From positions 41,376 through 105,375 of the forward strand of contig CACWLG010000003.1 in NCBI GenBank assembly GCA_902761635.1: a DNA stretch of 64,000 bases, given 5' to 3'. The number at the start of each line of letters is the position of its first letter. The stretch's first letter is position 1. Below the pieces are notes generated by a model. It searched no databases, had not been told where the DNA came from, and saw only the letters and a list, made by a program, of their open reading frames with translations. The DNA comes from Oscillospiraceae bacterium. GTDB lineage: Bacteria; Bacillota; Clostridia; Oscillospirales; Oscillospiraceae. Shown here piece by piece: positions 24,384-33,340 of this stretch. Both the position numbers and the translations under genes were made by a program.

Positions 24384-25242
24384 AGAATACAGAGTCAAAA
24401 TAGATGCCGCACTGGCTGAGTACTTTAAGCTCCCGGATACGCTCCCTCAGTCCGGCCTTGCCAAATCCATGCGATACAGCCTTTTGGCAGGCGGAAAGCG
24501 GATCCGCCCCATGCTGGTGCTGGAGTTTTGCCGCATTGCCGGCGGGGATCCCGAAAAGGCAATGCCGATCGCCTGCGCCATTGAAATGCTGCATACCTAC
24601 AGTCTGATCCATGATGATCTTCCCTGCATGGATAACGATGAGCTTCGGCGCGGGAAGCCGACAAATCACGTCGTGTTTGGCGAATGCACCGCGACTTTGG
24701 CAGGGGACACGCTGCAGGCGGAGGCGTTTGGGACGATCCTGCGCTCGGAGCTGTCGGCTGAACGGCGGGCTGCCTGCGCCGAGATCCTTGCCGGAGCTGT
24801 CGGACTGGATGGAATGTGCGGCGGACAATACCTCGATACGATCTGGGAAGGGCGCGATCTGACAGAGAAGGAGCTCACGGAGATCAACAGCCGCAAAACA
24901 GGCGCACTGCTTGTGGCTGCCTGTCAGATGGGCGTTGCCGCAGCAGGCGGTACGGAAAAGATGCTGGACTGCGCCGGACACTTCGGGGCAGCCCTCGGCA
25001 TGGCGTTTCAAATCCGTGACGACATGCTCGATGAAATGAGTACGGTTGAGATGCTCGGTAAACCGATCGGCTCTGACAGGCAGCAGGATAAGCACACCTA
25101 TATGCTGCTGATGGGTCGGGACGGCTGCGAGAAGACCGTTCATGAGCTTACGGAATTTGCAAAAAAAATTCTTTGTGAAGCGTTTGAAGATACGGCATTT
25201 TTATGCAAGCTCGCGGATGCGCTCTCCGTGAGGGAAAAATAA
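24373..25242 (+). CDS. ispA: Polyprenyl synthetase, farnesyl/geranyl diphosphate synthase type
   Basis: Condenses isopentenyl diphosphate with allylic diphosphates. From ATG 24373 there are 289 residues; ATG 24361 is an alternative but has no room for a ribosome-binding site. Motifs: substrate-binding 'GGKRIRP', first aspartate-rich motif in 'HDDLPCMDND', second aspartate-rich motif 'DDMLD', and 'KQTGA'-like 'RKTGALL'. The residues before the first motif suggest a short-chain (C15) product, by analogy. Its product pathway is fed by dxs, the next gene. Confidence 0.93.
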   Translation: MTAEEYRVKIDAALAEYFKLPDTLPQSGLAKSMRYSLLAGGKRIRPMLVLEFCRIAGGDPEKAMPIACAIEMLHTYSLIHDDLPCMDNDELRRGKPTNHVVFGECTATLAGDTLQAEAFGTILRSELSAERRAACAEILAGAVGLDGMCGGQYLDTIWEGRDLTEKELTEINSRKTGALLVAACQMGVAAAGGTEKMLDCAGHFGAALGMAFQIRDDMLDEMSTVEMLGKPIGSDRQQDKHTYMLLMGRDGCEKTVHELTEFAKKILCEAFEDTAFLCKLADALSVREK

Positions 25243-25274
25243 AACCGTTGCGGCGGGGTTTTCAGGGGAATGAT

Positions 25275-27131
25275 TTGAGTATACTAGAGAATATCAATTC
25301 GTCTGCAGATATCAAGAAACTGAGCGCTGTTGAATTGGAAGCACTCAGCGAAGAGCTGCGCCGTTTTGAAATTGAAAGCATTGCCCGCACCGGCGGTCAT
25401 CTTGCATCCAATCTCGGGACGGTGGAGCTCACGCTTGCGCTGCACCGCGTATATGACACATCCAGGGACAGAATCGTCTTCGATGTAGGACATCAGTGCT
25501 ATACACACAAAATCATTACCGGACGGCGCGATGCTTTTCGTACGCTGCGCCAGAGGGGCGGGATCTCCGGTTTCCCAAAGCCGAATGAGGCGGTGGACGA
25601 CGCTTTTATCGCCGGCCATGCCTCGGCGTCCATTTCCGCGGCAATCGGCATGGCACGGGCCCGCACGCTGCAAAATGCCGATTATGATGTGGCCGCTGTT
25701 CTCGGCGATGGTGCGCTGACCGGCGGACTATCCTATGAGGGCTTATGCAACACTGCCGCCAGCGGAGAACCGATCGTTATTATTCTCAATGACAACAACA
25801 TGTCCATCAGCGAGAACGTCGGCGGTACAGCGAGACTTTTGCAGTCGCTGCGCATCAAGCCCGGCTATATCAATTTCAAAAAATGGTTTCGCAGCGCGTC
25901 CGCCCGTACCCGCTGGGTATATGACTTCGTACACAGGACCAAGGAGAGACTCAAGTCCTGGATCCTGCCGAGCAATGTTTTCAGTGATATGGGGCTGTAT
26001 TATCTCGGCCCTGTTGACGGGCACAACCTCGTACAGCTGGAGAATGCGATTCGGCTTGCCCGGGAATTGAAACGGCCTGTACTGCTCCATGTGCTTACAC
26101 GCAAGGGCAAGGGATGCGCCTATGCGGAGGCGCACCCTGATAAATATCACGGGGTCGGCGGCTTCGATCCTCTCACCGGAGAATTGGTGCCTGCGGGGCT
26201 TGGCTTTTCGGACAGAATGGGAGAGTATCTCTGCCAGCTTGCCGAACATGACAGCCGCATTGTCGCAATTACCGCGGCGATGGCCAGCGGCACGGGGACG
26301 GAGTGCTTTGCCGCGAAGTTTCCCGACCGCTTCTTCGATGTCGGCATTGCGGAAGGCCATGCCGTAACAATGGCGGCGGCCATGGCAAAGCAGGGACTCC
26401 TCCCGGTATTTGCCGTATATTCCAGCTTCCTGCAGCGAAGCTTTGATATGCTGATCCACGATGTGGCTCTGCTGAAGCTGCACGTTGTGCTTTGCGTCGA
26501 TCGTGCCGGTCTGGTCGGCAGCGATGGTGAGACCCATCAGGGCCTTTTTGATATCAGCTTTCTCGGCGCTGTCCCCGGCATGACGGTGCTGTGTCCGGCG
26601 AGCTTCGCAGAGCTCCACAACATGCTCGATTACGCGCTGCACAGCGTCGCAGGACCTGTTGCCGTCCGTTATCCCCGAGGCGGTGAGGGCGTATATACCG
26701 ATTGCAGCATGCATGCGGAAAGCGTAATACGGGAGGGAACAGACCTGAGTATCGTGTGCTATGGCACGATGATCAACGAGGCGCTTGCAGCAGCTGAAAA
26801 GCTCGCGGTTCAGGGGATCTCGGCAGAGATCATCAAGCTTGGCATCGTCTTCCCGAATGACTACGAGCTGTGTCTTGCCTCTCTTCTTAAAACAAAACGT
26901 CTTCTGGCGGCGGAAGAGGTCTGCGCGGCAGGCTGTATCGGAGAGCGGATTCTTGCGGCCTGTGCGGTGAAAGAGATTCATTTGAAGGCTGTGAAGCTTT
27001 TGAACCTGGGAGACGGGATCATCCCTCACGGCTCTGTACAGGAGCTTCGTCATGACTATGGAATAGATGCGGACGAGATCGTACGTTCCTCGGCGGAACT
27101 CTGCGGGCGTGATCTGGTGGTGGAAACATGA
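25275..27131 (+). CDS. dxs: 1-deoxy-D-xylulose-5-phosphate synthase
   Basis: First enzyme of the MEP isoprenoid pathway; thiamine-diphosphate dependent. I place the start at TTG 25275 because AGGGGA lies just upstream and the N-terminus ('SILENINSSADIKKLS') then matches the family. The ATG 72 bases earlier lies inside ispA and adds a non-homologous stretch. The 618 residues contain 'GGHLASNLGTVELTLALH', 'DVGHQCYTHKI', the ThDP motif 'GDGALTGG...NDNNMSIS', the pyrimidine domain 'FDVGIAEGHAVTMAA' and the transketolase C-domain. It overlaps tlyA by four bases. Confidence 0.95.
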   Translation: MSILENINSSADIKKLSAVELEALSEELRRFEIESIARTGGHLASNLGTVELTLALHRVYDTSRDRIVFDVGHQCYTHKIITGRRDAFRTLRQRGGISGFPKPNEAVDDAFIAGHASASISAAIGMARARTLQNADYDVAAVLGDGALTGGLSYEGLCNTAASGEPIVIILNDNNMSISENVGGTARLLQSLRIKPGYINFKKWFRSASARTRWVYDFVHRTKERLKSWILPSNVFSDMGLYYLGPVDGHNLVQLENAIRLARELKRPVLLHVLTRKGKGCAYAEAHPDKYHGVGGFDPLTGELVPAGLGFSDRMGEYLCQLAEHDSRIVAITAAMASGTGTECFAAKFPDRFFDVGIAEGHAVTMAAAMAKQGLLPVFAVYSSFLQRSFDMLIHDVALLKLHVVLCVDRAGLVGSDGETHQGLFDISFLGAVPGMTVLCPASFAELHNMLDYALHSVAGPVAVRYPRGGEGVYTDCSMHAESVIREGTDLSIVCYGTMINEALAAAEKLAVQGISAEIIKLGIVFPNDYELCLASLLKTKRLLAAEEVCAAGCIGERILAACAVKEIHLKAVKLLNLGDGIIPHGSVQELRHDYGIDADEIVRSSAELCGRDLVVET

Positions 27132-27922
27132 AAAAGATTCGGCTGGATCAGCTTGTATTTGATCTTGGATTGACAGAAAGCCGGGAACGGGCAAAAACCA
27201 CGATTATGAGCGGCCTGGTCTTCGTGAACGGGCAGCGGGTGGACAAGCCCGGAACTGCCGTGGATCCTTCATCAAAAATTGAGATTCATGGAGAAGCGAT
27301 CCCCTTCGTGAGCCGAGGCGGCTATAAGCTCGACAAAGCTCTTCGGGTTTTTCCGGTCGATCCGGCAGGAAAAATCTGCCTGGACTGCGGAGCTTCAACC
27401 GGGGGGTTTACGGATGTACTGCTTCAGCATGGCGCAAAGAAGGTCTATGCCGTAGATGTAGGCTACGGACAACTGGCATGGAAGCTGCGTACAGATGAGC
27501 GAGTTATCAATCTGGAGAGAACCAATCTGCGGTATATCTCCACAGAACAGATTCCGGAGCCCATTGATCTGGCTGTGATGGACGTTTCCTTTATTTCCAT
27601 CCGGCTTGTGATCCCTGCCGTAAAAGCCCTGTTGCGTCCTGACGCTGATTTTATCTGTCTGATCAAGCCTCAGTTTGAGGCCGGACGTGAGGAAGTCGGG
27701 AAAAAAGGCGTTGTTCGTGACAGCGAAGTGCATGAGCGCGTGGTCCGGGAGATTCTGGATTTTGTCCCGACAGTTGGATTAACGGCAGTGGGTCTCGACT
27801 ATTCCCCCATAAAAGGGCCGGAGGGAAATATCGAATATCTCTGCCATTTGAAGAACGGCTTGAGAGAGTCTGAAAATTTTGATGTAAAAGCGCTGATTGC
27901 CTCTTCCCATGAACACTTGTGA
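27128..27922 (+). CDS. tlyA: TlyA family RNA 2'-O-methyltransferase (S4 domain + FtsJ-like)
   Basis: 264 residues. The N-terminal S4 RNA-binding domain ('IRLDQLVFDLGLTESRERAKTTI', 'VFVNGQRV') precedes an FtsJ-like methyltransferase with SAM motif 'LDCGASTGGFTDVLLQHGAKKV', 'AVDVGYGQL' and the catalytic-lysine region 'LIKPQFEAG'. In mycobacteria TlyA methylates both ribosomal subunits; in Firmicutes (YqxC) the function is less certain. It sits in its usual place after dxs, with a four-base overlap. Confidence 0.92.
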   Translation: MKKIRLDQLVFDLGLTESRERAKTTIMSGLVFVNGQRVDKPGTAVDPSSKIEIHGEAIPFVSRGGYKLDKALRVFPVDPAGKICLDCGASTGGFTDVLLQHGAKKVYAVDVGYGQLAWKLRTDERVINLERTNLRYISTEQIPEPIDLAVMDVSFISIRLVIPAVKALLRPDADFICLIKPQFEAGREEVGKKGVVRDSEVHERVVREILDFVPTVGLTAVGLDYSPIKGPEGNIEYLCHLKNGLRESENFDVKALIASSHEHL

Positions 27923-27946
27923 TATGGTATAATCATTTGGTATAAT
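27917..27946 (+). promoter_or_regulatory. Probable internal promoter for nadK-argR-recN
   Basis: TTGTGA (27917-27922, its last three bases being the tlyA stop) and TATAAT (27941-27946) are 18 bases apart. GGTATAATCAT is repeated at 27926-27936 and 27939-27949, giving two overlapping -10-like boxes. The distance to nadK is 88 bases. Confidence 0.5.
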
Positions 27947-28033
27947 CATGCAGTAAATGTAAAATGAGAGTGTGCGTATACAGAAAGCCGCATACATTTC
28001 AAATCGGATGAGTCGGAGTGCCCGGAGGTTTTT

Positions 28034-28879
28034 ATGATTGCCATCTGCCCAAATCCCTTCCGCGACAAGGATTGCGAGCTCAGCAGGCGCGTAGCCTCAC
28101 TTTTGAATGAACATGGATTTGAAACCTGTTACTGTCCGATCTTCGCGGACGATGGGGATAAGATCCTGCCGGAGGATATCTCTTTTACACCGATTGCTGA
28201 CATTGCGTCCTCCTGCTCCCTGATCGTAGTCATCGGGGGTGACGGCACGATCCTCCATGCCGCCAGGGATATACATCCCCAGGCGGTTCCCTTGCTTGGC
28301 ATTAATCTTGGGACGAAGGGTTTCATGGCAAATCTCGAGCCGGAAGAGTATGAATACGTGCTCAAGGCGGCAAGAGGGGAATATGACCTCAGCCGCCGGA
28401 TGAAGCTGGATGTCAGCCTCTATCGGGAAGGTGTTGAAATCTGCCGGGATCAGGCGCTGAACGATATCGTCATGCACGGCTACGGCGACTGCATCAAGGT
28501 TGCGGCGCTCTGCAACGGCAACCGGATCACATCCTTTTCCGGCGACGGGATCATTCTTTCCACGCCGACCGGTTCAACCGGATATTCCATGTCTGCCGGC
28601 GGGCCGATCGTGGAGCCGAATGCAGAAAACATTATCATCAGTCCCATTTGTGCACATATGATGAGCTCTCGCAGCTTCGTCCTCGGACCGGACAACACCA
28701 TCACCGTTGAAATGGAAAAGCAGCATGATCGGCGCGCATACCTTTCGGTAGACGGCTGCTCTGTAACGGATCTGTGCGGCGGAGACAAGATCATTGTCCG
28801 CCGCTCCGGCAGTTATACGCTTATGGTAGATCTCGGCCTCAGAAACTTTTATGCAGTTGCATATGAAAAACTAAGGTAA
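28034..28879 (+). CDS. nadK: NAD kinase
   Basis: Phosphorylates NAD to NADP. The 281 residues carry the diagnostic 'IGGDGTILHAAR', 'NLGTKGFMANL' (NE/D region), 'NDIVMHG', and 'STPTGSTGYSMSAGGPIVEP'. The C-terminal beta-sandwich includes 'RSFVLGPDNTITVEME' and 'SVDGC'. ATG 28034 follows CCGGAGG. In many Clostridia nadK lies exactly here, between tlyA and argR. A possible promoter precedes it. Confidence 0.95.
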   Translation: MIAICPNPFRDKDCELSRRVASLLNEHGFETCYCPIFADDGDKILPEDISFTPIADIASSCSLIVVIGGDGTILHAARDIHPQAVPLLGINLGTKGFMANLEPEEYEYVLKAARGEYDLSRRMKLDVSLYREGVEICRDQALNDIVMHGYGDCIKVAALCNGNRITSFSGDGIILSTPTGSTGYSMSAGGPIVEPNAENIIISPICAHMMSSRSFVLGPDNTITVEMEKQHDRRAYLSVDGCSVTDLCGGDKIIVRRSGSYTLMVDLGLRNFYAVAYEKLR

Positions 28880-28901
28880 ATAAACAACAGGAGGATACAT
28901 G

Positions 28902-29351
28902 ATGAAACTCGGCAGACAGAGCGTTATCATGGAAATTATCAGCGAAAGAGACATTGAGACTCAAAATCAGCTCATGGAAGCCCTGGCGGAACGGGGGGTT
29001 AAAAGTACCCAGGCGACGCTGTCCAGGGACATTCGGGACATGCGGCTTGTAAAGGAACTTGGGCCGAAAGGAAACTATCGGTATGTCGCTGCTGCCAAGC
29101 AGGACACGCCGGATCTGGATCAACGGTTGAAGAAGATTTTTAAGGAGAGTGTGATCTCTTATGATCTCGCTCAGAATATCCTGGTCATCAAAACACTGCC
29201 CGGCCTTGCCAACGGTGCCTGCTCCGCGCTGGACGGCATGAGTATTGAGGGCCTTGTCGGGACGCTCGCCGGTGATGATACGGCTTTTCTCGCTATGAGA
29301 GACAATGTCTGCGCGACGAATCTTTATAAAGAAATAGACCAGCTCTTTTAA
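28902..29351 (+). CDS. argR: Arginine repressor ArgR/AhrC
   Basis: 149 residues from ATG 28902, seven bases behind AGGAGG; the adjacent ATG 28899 would leave only four. N-terminal winged helix (about 1-70) with 'IETQNQLMEALAERGVKSTQATLSRDIRDM'-like DNA-binding pattern. The C-terminal hexamerisation and arginine-binding domain contains 'GTLAGDDTAFLAMRD', with the aspartate pair that contacts arginine. It regulates arginine synthesis and breakdown; no arginine gene lies in this window. In Bacillus it also precedes recN. Confidence 0.95.
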   Translation: MKLGRQSVIMEIISERDIETQNQLMEALAERGVKSTQATLSRDIRDMRLVKELGPKGNYRYVAAAKQDTPDLDQRLKKIFKESVISYDLAQNILVIKTLPGLANGACSALDGMSIEGLVGTLAGDDTAFLAMRDNVCATNLYKEIDQLF

Positions 29352-29369
29352 TCTGACAGGGGGCAGCGT

Positions 29370-31067
29370 ATGCTCAACGAACTCCATATTGAAAACATTG
29401 CCGTCATTGAGCGAGCCGATATCAGCTTCGGACGGGGGCTCAATATCCTGACCGGTGAGACCGGCGCCGGCAAGTCCATCGTCATTGATTCTCTCGGCGC
29501 CGTACTGGGGGAGAGAGTCAGCCGTGAGCTCGTGCGTCATGGTGCGGAGAAGGGACTTGTCACCGCGGCTTTTGACGTGGAGGGATGTGAGCGCTGGCTT
29601 GAAGAAAACGAAATCGAAGCCGATGACGAGCTGATTATCCAGCGCCGCATCAGCGCCGACGGGAAAAGCAGCTGCCGCATATGCGGCAGTCCTGTCACGG
29701 CTGCGCAGCTTAAAGAACTTGCCTCGCTGCTTGTCGATATTCACGGGCAGAATGACGGCCGTCAGCTCATGGATGAAAGGCGGCACAGGGAATATCTTGA
29801 CCGCTTCGGCATCAGCACGGAGGAATTAAACGCCTATAAAAGCTGCTATCAGCAGTATGCAGCCATCAAAAAGGAACTATCCTCTCTGGAGATGGATGAG
29901 ATCGAGAAAGAACGGCTCAGCGACAGCCTCCGTTACCAGATCGAGGAACTGGAAAGAGCCGCGCTGAAAGCAGGGGAGTACGACAGCATCTGCGCACGGC
30001 GCGACCTGCTCCACAATGCTGAAAAGCTCAGCGAATCTCTCGACACCGCGATCGCCATGCTCTCCGGCGAAGAGGAAAACGCATTATCTCTGACGCAGAA
30101 TGCAGCCTATTATATCGGTAAAGCCAGCGCTTATGCGCCCGAGCTTGAGAATACCGCCCAGACGCTGAACAATGCCGCCTTCAGCCTCTCAGACGCTGCG
30201 GAAAGCCTGCGGGATTTTCGTGAAAGCCTCGACTTCTCGCCGGGTGAGTATGACAGCCTGGAGTCCCGTATTTCGCTGCTCAACAAGCTTCAGCGAAAAT
30301 ATGGCCGGGATGAAGACGGGCTGATCGACTACCTGGCCGATTGCAGGCAGAAGCTGGATAACATTCAGTATGCCGATGAGCGCAGTGAAAAGCTGAGAAA
30401 AGAGCTGAAGGAAGCAGAGGCTGTGTGCCTGAAGGCTGCGGATCATCTCAGCAGGCTTCGGCACAATGCCGCAAGGCTCCTGGAGGAGCGTATCAGCAGT
30501 GAGCTCCGGCAGCTCAATATGCCGTCTGTACGCTTTGCCGTTGCGTTTTCCGCCCTCTCCGGTTCTCCCGGATTTGACGTGAATGGGAGTGATGAGATCC
30601 GTTTTGTCATGTCCGCCAACGCCGGTGAGGAGCTGGGGCGTATCAGCCGCATTGCTTCCGGCGGTGAGCTGAGCCGGATCATGCTGGCAATGAAAAACGT
30701 CTTCGCCGAGAAGGATCCCGTCGCAACCATGGTGTTTGACGAGATTGATACCGGCGTCTCCGGCATAGCGGCCCAGCGTGTGGGGGAGAAGCTTTATACC
30801 GTTGCTCTCGGCAAACAGGTCATGTGTGTCACACATCTGCCCCAAATTGCCGCTATGGCGGATCAGCATTATCTGATCCGAAAGCAGGAGCGCGGCGGTC
30901 GTACTTATACGGAGGTATTGCCATTGGACAGGGATGGCCGCAGGCATGAGCTTGCCAGACTCCACGGCGGTGACAATATCACCGAAACAACACTGCTGAG
31001 CGCGGAGGAACAGCTTACAGCCTGTGAACGCTTTAAGGCCGGACTGAACACGAAACAATTCGCTTGA
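29370..31067 (+). CDS. recN: DNA repair protein RecN
   Basis: A 565-residue SMC-like ATPase for double-strand break repair. Walker A is 'LTGETGAGKSIVIDSLGAVLG'-type near residue 30. A long coiled-coil middle part runs about 150-360. The ABC signature is 'ASGGELSRIMLAMK' and Walker B is 'MVFDEIDTGVSG', with the family ending 'CVTHLPQIAAMADQHY'. It closes the nusB-recN run. spoIVB and spo0A, which follow in Bacillus, are absent here. Its stop codon lies inside the -35 box of the next promoter. Confidence 0.95.
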   Translation: MLNELHIENIAVIERADISFGRGLNILTGETGAGKSIVIDSLGAVLGERVSRELVRHGAEKGLVTAAFDVEGCERWLEENEIEADDELIIQRRISADGKSSCRICGSPVTAAQLKELASLLVDIHGQNDGRQLMDERRHREYLDRFGISTEELNAYKSCYQQYAAIKKELSSLEMDEIEKERLSDSLRYQIEELERAALKAGEYDSICARRDLLHNAEKLSESLDTAIAMLSGEEENALSLTQNAAYYIGKASAYAPELENTAQTLNNAAFSLSDAAESLRDFRESLDFSPGEYDSLESRISLLNKLQRKYGRDEDGLIDYLADCRQKLDNIQYADERSEKLRKELKEAEAVCLKAADHLSRLRHNAARLLEERISSELRQLNMPSVRFAVAFSALSGSPGFDVNGSDEIRFVMSANAGEELGRISRIASGGELSRIMLAMKNVFAEKDPVATMVFDEIDTGVSGIAAQRVGEKLYTVALGKQVMCVTHLPQIAAMADQHYLIRKQERGGRTYTEVLPLDRDGRRHELARLHGGDNITETTLLSAEEQLTACERFKAGLNTKQFA

Positions 31068-31092
31068 CTTTGCTAATCATATAAAGTATAAT
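31064..31092 (+). promoter_or_regulatory. Sigma-A promoter of the tyrS leader
   Basis: TTGACT (31064-31069) and TATAAT (31087-31092) are exactly 17 bases apart. The -35 box contains the TGA stop of recN. Confidence 0.85.
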
Positions 31093-31097
31093 GCCAC

Positions 31098-31362
31098 ATG
31101 TTAACGCGATGACGGACAGAAGTAGATCGTCCACAGCCTGTGCAGAGAGCCCTTCGGCTGCTGAAAGAAGGGAGAGGCAGACGCTTGAATACAGTCCTGA
31201 GCGGCATACCGAAAGCTGGACAAGTAGGCTATGACGGGTGCGCCCGGTACAGCGTTTGAGTGCATTGCACTCGCTGAGGTTTTTGCTGTGAAGCAAAAGC
31301 GTTCAGAGGTGGTACCGCATGAAAATGCCCTCTGTCTTCCGGGACAGAGGGTTTTCTTTTTT
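31098..31362 (+). ncRNA. T-box riboswitch, tyrosine-specific, controlling tyrS
   Basis: The leader has the T-box elements in order: Stem I with the AGAGAG motif near 31145, a specifier loop with GAA-TAC-A at 31187-31193 (tyrosine codon TAC at 31190-31192), and the conserved T-box sequence AGGTGGTACCGC at 31307-31318, whose TGGT can pair with an ACCA tRNA end. It ends in a terminator of nine perfect pairs (31328-31336 with 31343-31351) followed by TTTTCTTTTTT. Uncharged tRNA-Tyr should stabilise the antiterminator and allow tyrS expression. Confidence 0.93.
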
Positions 31363-31388
31363 CAGAATAAAACAACAGGAGAGAAAAA

Positions 31389-32612
31389 ATGGGTATTTAC
31401 GAAGAACTGGTGGCCCGCGGACTGATCGCCCAGGTCACAGACGAAAATGAAATCCGCGACATGGTCAACAACGGCAAAGCCACCTTCTATATCGGCTTTG
31501 ACTGTACGGCTGACTCCCTCCATGTCGGACACTTCATGGCGCTTTGTCTGATGAAGCGTTTGCAGATGGCGGGCAACAAGCCCATCGCGCTGATCGGCGA
31601 CGGAACGACACTGATCGGCGACCCCTCCGGGCGCACCGATATGCGCAAGATGCTGACCAAGGAAGATATTCGCCATAATGCCGAGTGCTTCAAGCGCCAG
31701 ATGGAGAAATTCATTGATTTCTCAGATAACAAAGCGCTGATGCTCTATAACTCGGAATGGCTGGTACCGCTCAATTATATCGAGCTTTTGCGTGAGGTTG
31801 GCGCATGCTTCTCAGTCAACAACATGCTGCGCGCTGAGTGCTACAAGCAGCGCATGGAACGCGGACTCAGCTTCCTGGAGTTCAACTACATGATCATGCA
31901 GTCCTATGACTTCTACTACATGTTCCAGCATTACGGCTGCAACATGCAGTTCGGCGGCAACGATCAGTGGAGCAATATGCTGGGCGGTACGGAGCTGATC
32001 CGCAAAAAGCTCGGCAAGGATGCCCACTGCATGACCATCACCCTGCTGCTCAACTCCGAAGGCAAGAAGATGGGCAAGACTGCCGCCGGTGCGGTCTGGC
32101 TCGATCCCAACAAGACAAGCCCATACGAGTTTTATCAGTACTGGCGCAATGTGGGTGACGCGGATGTCCTCAAGTGCATTCGCATGCTGACCTTCCTCCC
32201 GCTGGAGCAGATTGACGAGATGGATAAATGGGAGGGCAGCCAGCTCAACCGCGCCAAGGAAATCCTGGCCTATGAGCTGACAAGCCTTGTCCACGGGGAG
32301 GAAGAGGCCAAAAAAGCGGAGGCTTCTGCAAAGGCCCTTTTTGCCGGCGGCGCTGATGGCGGCGATATCCCCACGACGGAGCTTTCGGAAGCCGATCTCG
32401 TTGACGGAGCGCTGGATATTTTGACCATCCTTGTGAAGTCCGGATTGTGCGCCTCCAAGTCTGAAGCACGCCGCAATGTCCAGCAGGGCGGTGTCACGGT
32501 CGATGATGCCAAGGTCAGCGATATTGCCGCAGGCTATGATGCCGACGCGCTGCGTAAGGGGATCATTGTTCGACGCGGCAAGAAGAATTATAACAAGGTC
32601 ATTCTCAAATGA
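31389..32612 (+). CDS. tyrS: Tyrosyl-tRNA synthetase
   Basis: 407 residues, class Ic. The HIGH-type motif is 'HVGH' within 'DSLHVGHFMAL'. Tyrosine recognition includes 'YIGFDCTAD' and 'QFGGNDQWSNMLGG'. The KMSKS loop is 'KKMGKT'. A C-terminal S4-like tRNA-binding domain ends the protein ('SKSEARRNVQQGGVTVDD'). It starts at ATG 31389 behind AACAGGAGAG. The tyrosine T-box immediately upstream confirms the amino-acid specificity independently. Confidence 0.97.
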   Translation: MGIYEELVARGLIAQVTDENEIRDMVNNGKATFYIGFDCTADSLHVGHFMALCLMKRLQMAGNKPIALIGDGTTLIGDPSGRTDMRKMLTKEDIRHNAECFKRQMEKFIDFSDNKALMLYNSEWLVPLNYIELLREVGACFSVNNMLRAECYKQRMERGLSFLEFNYMIMQSYDFYYMFQHYGCNMQFGGNDQWSNMLGGTELIRKKLGKDAHCMTITLLLNSEGKKMGKTAAGAVWLDPNKTSPYEFYQYWRNVGDADVLKCIRMLTFLPLEQIDEMDKWEGSQLNRAKEILAYELTSLVHGEEEAKKAEASAKALFAGGADGGDIPTTELSEADLVDGALDILTILVKSGLCASKSEARRNVQQGGVTVDDAKVSDIAAGYDADALRKGIIVRRGKKNYNKVILK

Positions 32613-32623
32613 CAGAATATAAG

Positions 32624-32656
32624 AATGAGGCTGTTTATCGCAGCCTCATTTTCTTT
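32624..32656 (+). terminator. Terminator of tyrS (overlapping the convergent gene's stop)
   Basis: AATGAGGCTG (32624-32633) pairs perfectly with CAGCCTCATT (32641-32650), followed by TTCTTT. The stop codon of the minus-strand protease gene lies within the right arm, so the hairpin probably serves both strands. Confidence 0.85.
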
Positions 32657-33323
32657 CGACCAGGAGCACGTTGCTGACAAAGCTGAGGCTGTATCTGTGT
32701 ATATACTCCTCAAAATCCTGACGTTTCATATAATACAGCCGTCCCCATGAAGAGATGCGCAGCCAGTTTTCATCCATCCCGGTGACGGTGAAGAAGTGTT
32801 GTCTGGCGCCGGCTGCCGGAGTAAAGCCGTCTGGGCCGGATTGAATATAAAAGCGAACACGCCGTTTTCCCCAGATCTGCGGAAAGTTTGGCCCGACAGA
32901 CATGATGACGGGGATATCCTGCCGCAGCATGTCTTCTGTCCTTTGCCACAGGCTGCCCGGGGAAAAACACCATCGTGCAGAATACGGCATCTGCTGTTCC
33001 CGCAGAAAACGCTGGACACCGGCCATGAGCATCACGCCGTTGATCCCGGCATAGGGAATCATCGGGAAATACCGCTGATTCATGCGTGAAATACAGACCT
33101 TATAGGCAGAAAGGGGAACAGGCTGTGTTTCAAGCAAGTCATCAAAAAAGGCAACGGAACCCGGCATCTGCCAGACACTGAGATACAGGAGCAGATCGTT
33201 TGCCGCAATAATCCCGCACCCACAGCGCCGAATCATTGGATTGTCCGAAAACTGTTGTCCGCCGCCATAGCTTGCCCTGCCTTGGACGTCCACAGAGATA
33301 TAAGGATGCTGAAGCTCAAGCAT
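32646..33323 (-). CDS. C39-like (papain-fold) cysteine peptidase family protein
   Basis: 225 residues from ATG 33323. The alternative ATG 33335 would be almost at the predicted transcription start, whereas 33323 has GGTGAT six bases upstream. The N-terminal 'RRCGCGIIAANDLLLYL' resembles the catalytic cysteine helix of C39/papain-like enzymes. A later His ('ARQHFFTVTGM') followed by 'LRISSWGRLYYM' matches the His and Asn/Asp-side strand of the fold. No signal peptide or membrane segment is seen, so it appears cytoplasmic. No bacteriocin precursor or exporter is adjacent. The family call is from motifs only; substrate unknown. Confidence 0.65.
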   Translation of the reverse strand: MLELQHPYISVDVQGRASYGGGQQFSDNPMIRRCGCGIIAANDLLLYLSVWQMPGSVAFFDDLLETQPVPLSAYKVCISRMNQRYFPMIPYAGINGVMLMAGVQRFLREQQMPYSARWCFSPGSLWQRTEDMLRQDIPVIMSVGPNFPQIWGKRRVRFYIQSGPDGFTPAAGARQHFFTVTGMDENWLRISSWGRLYYMKRQDFEEYIHRYSLSFVSNVLLVERK

Positions 33324-33340
33324 TTCGATCACCATAATGC

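Noticed and set aside
25743-27194. A 483-codon minus-strand frame opposite dxs
   Set aside because: Antisense shadow of dxs with no translation signals.
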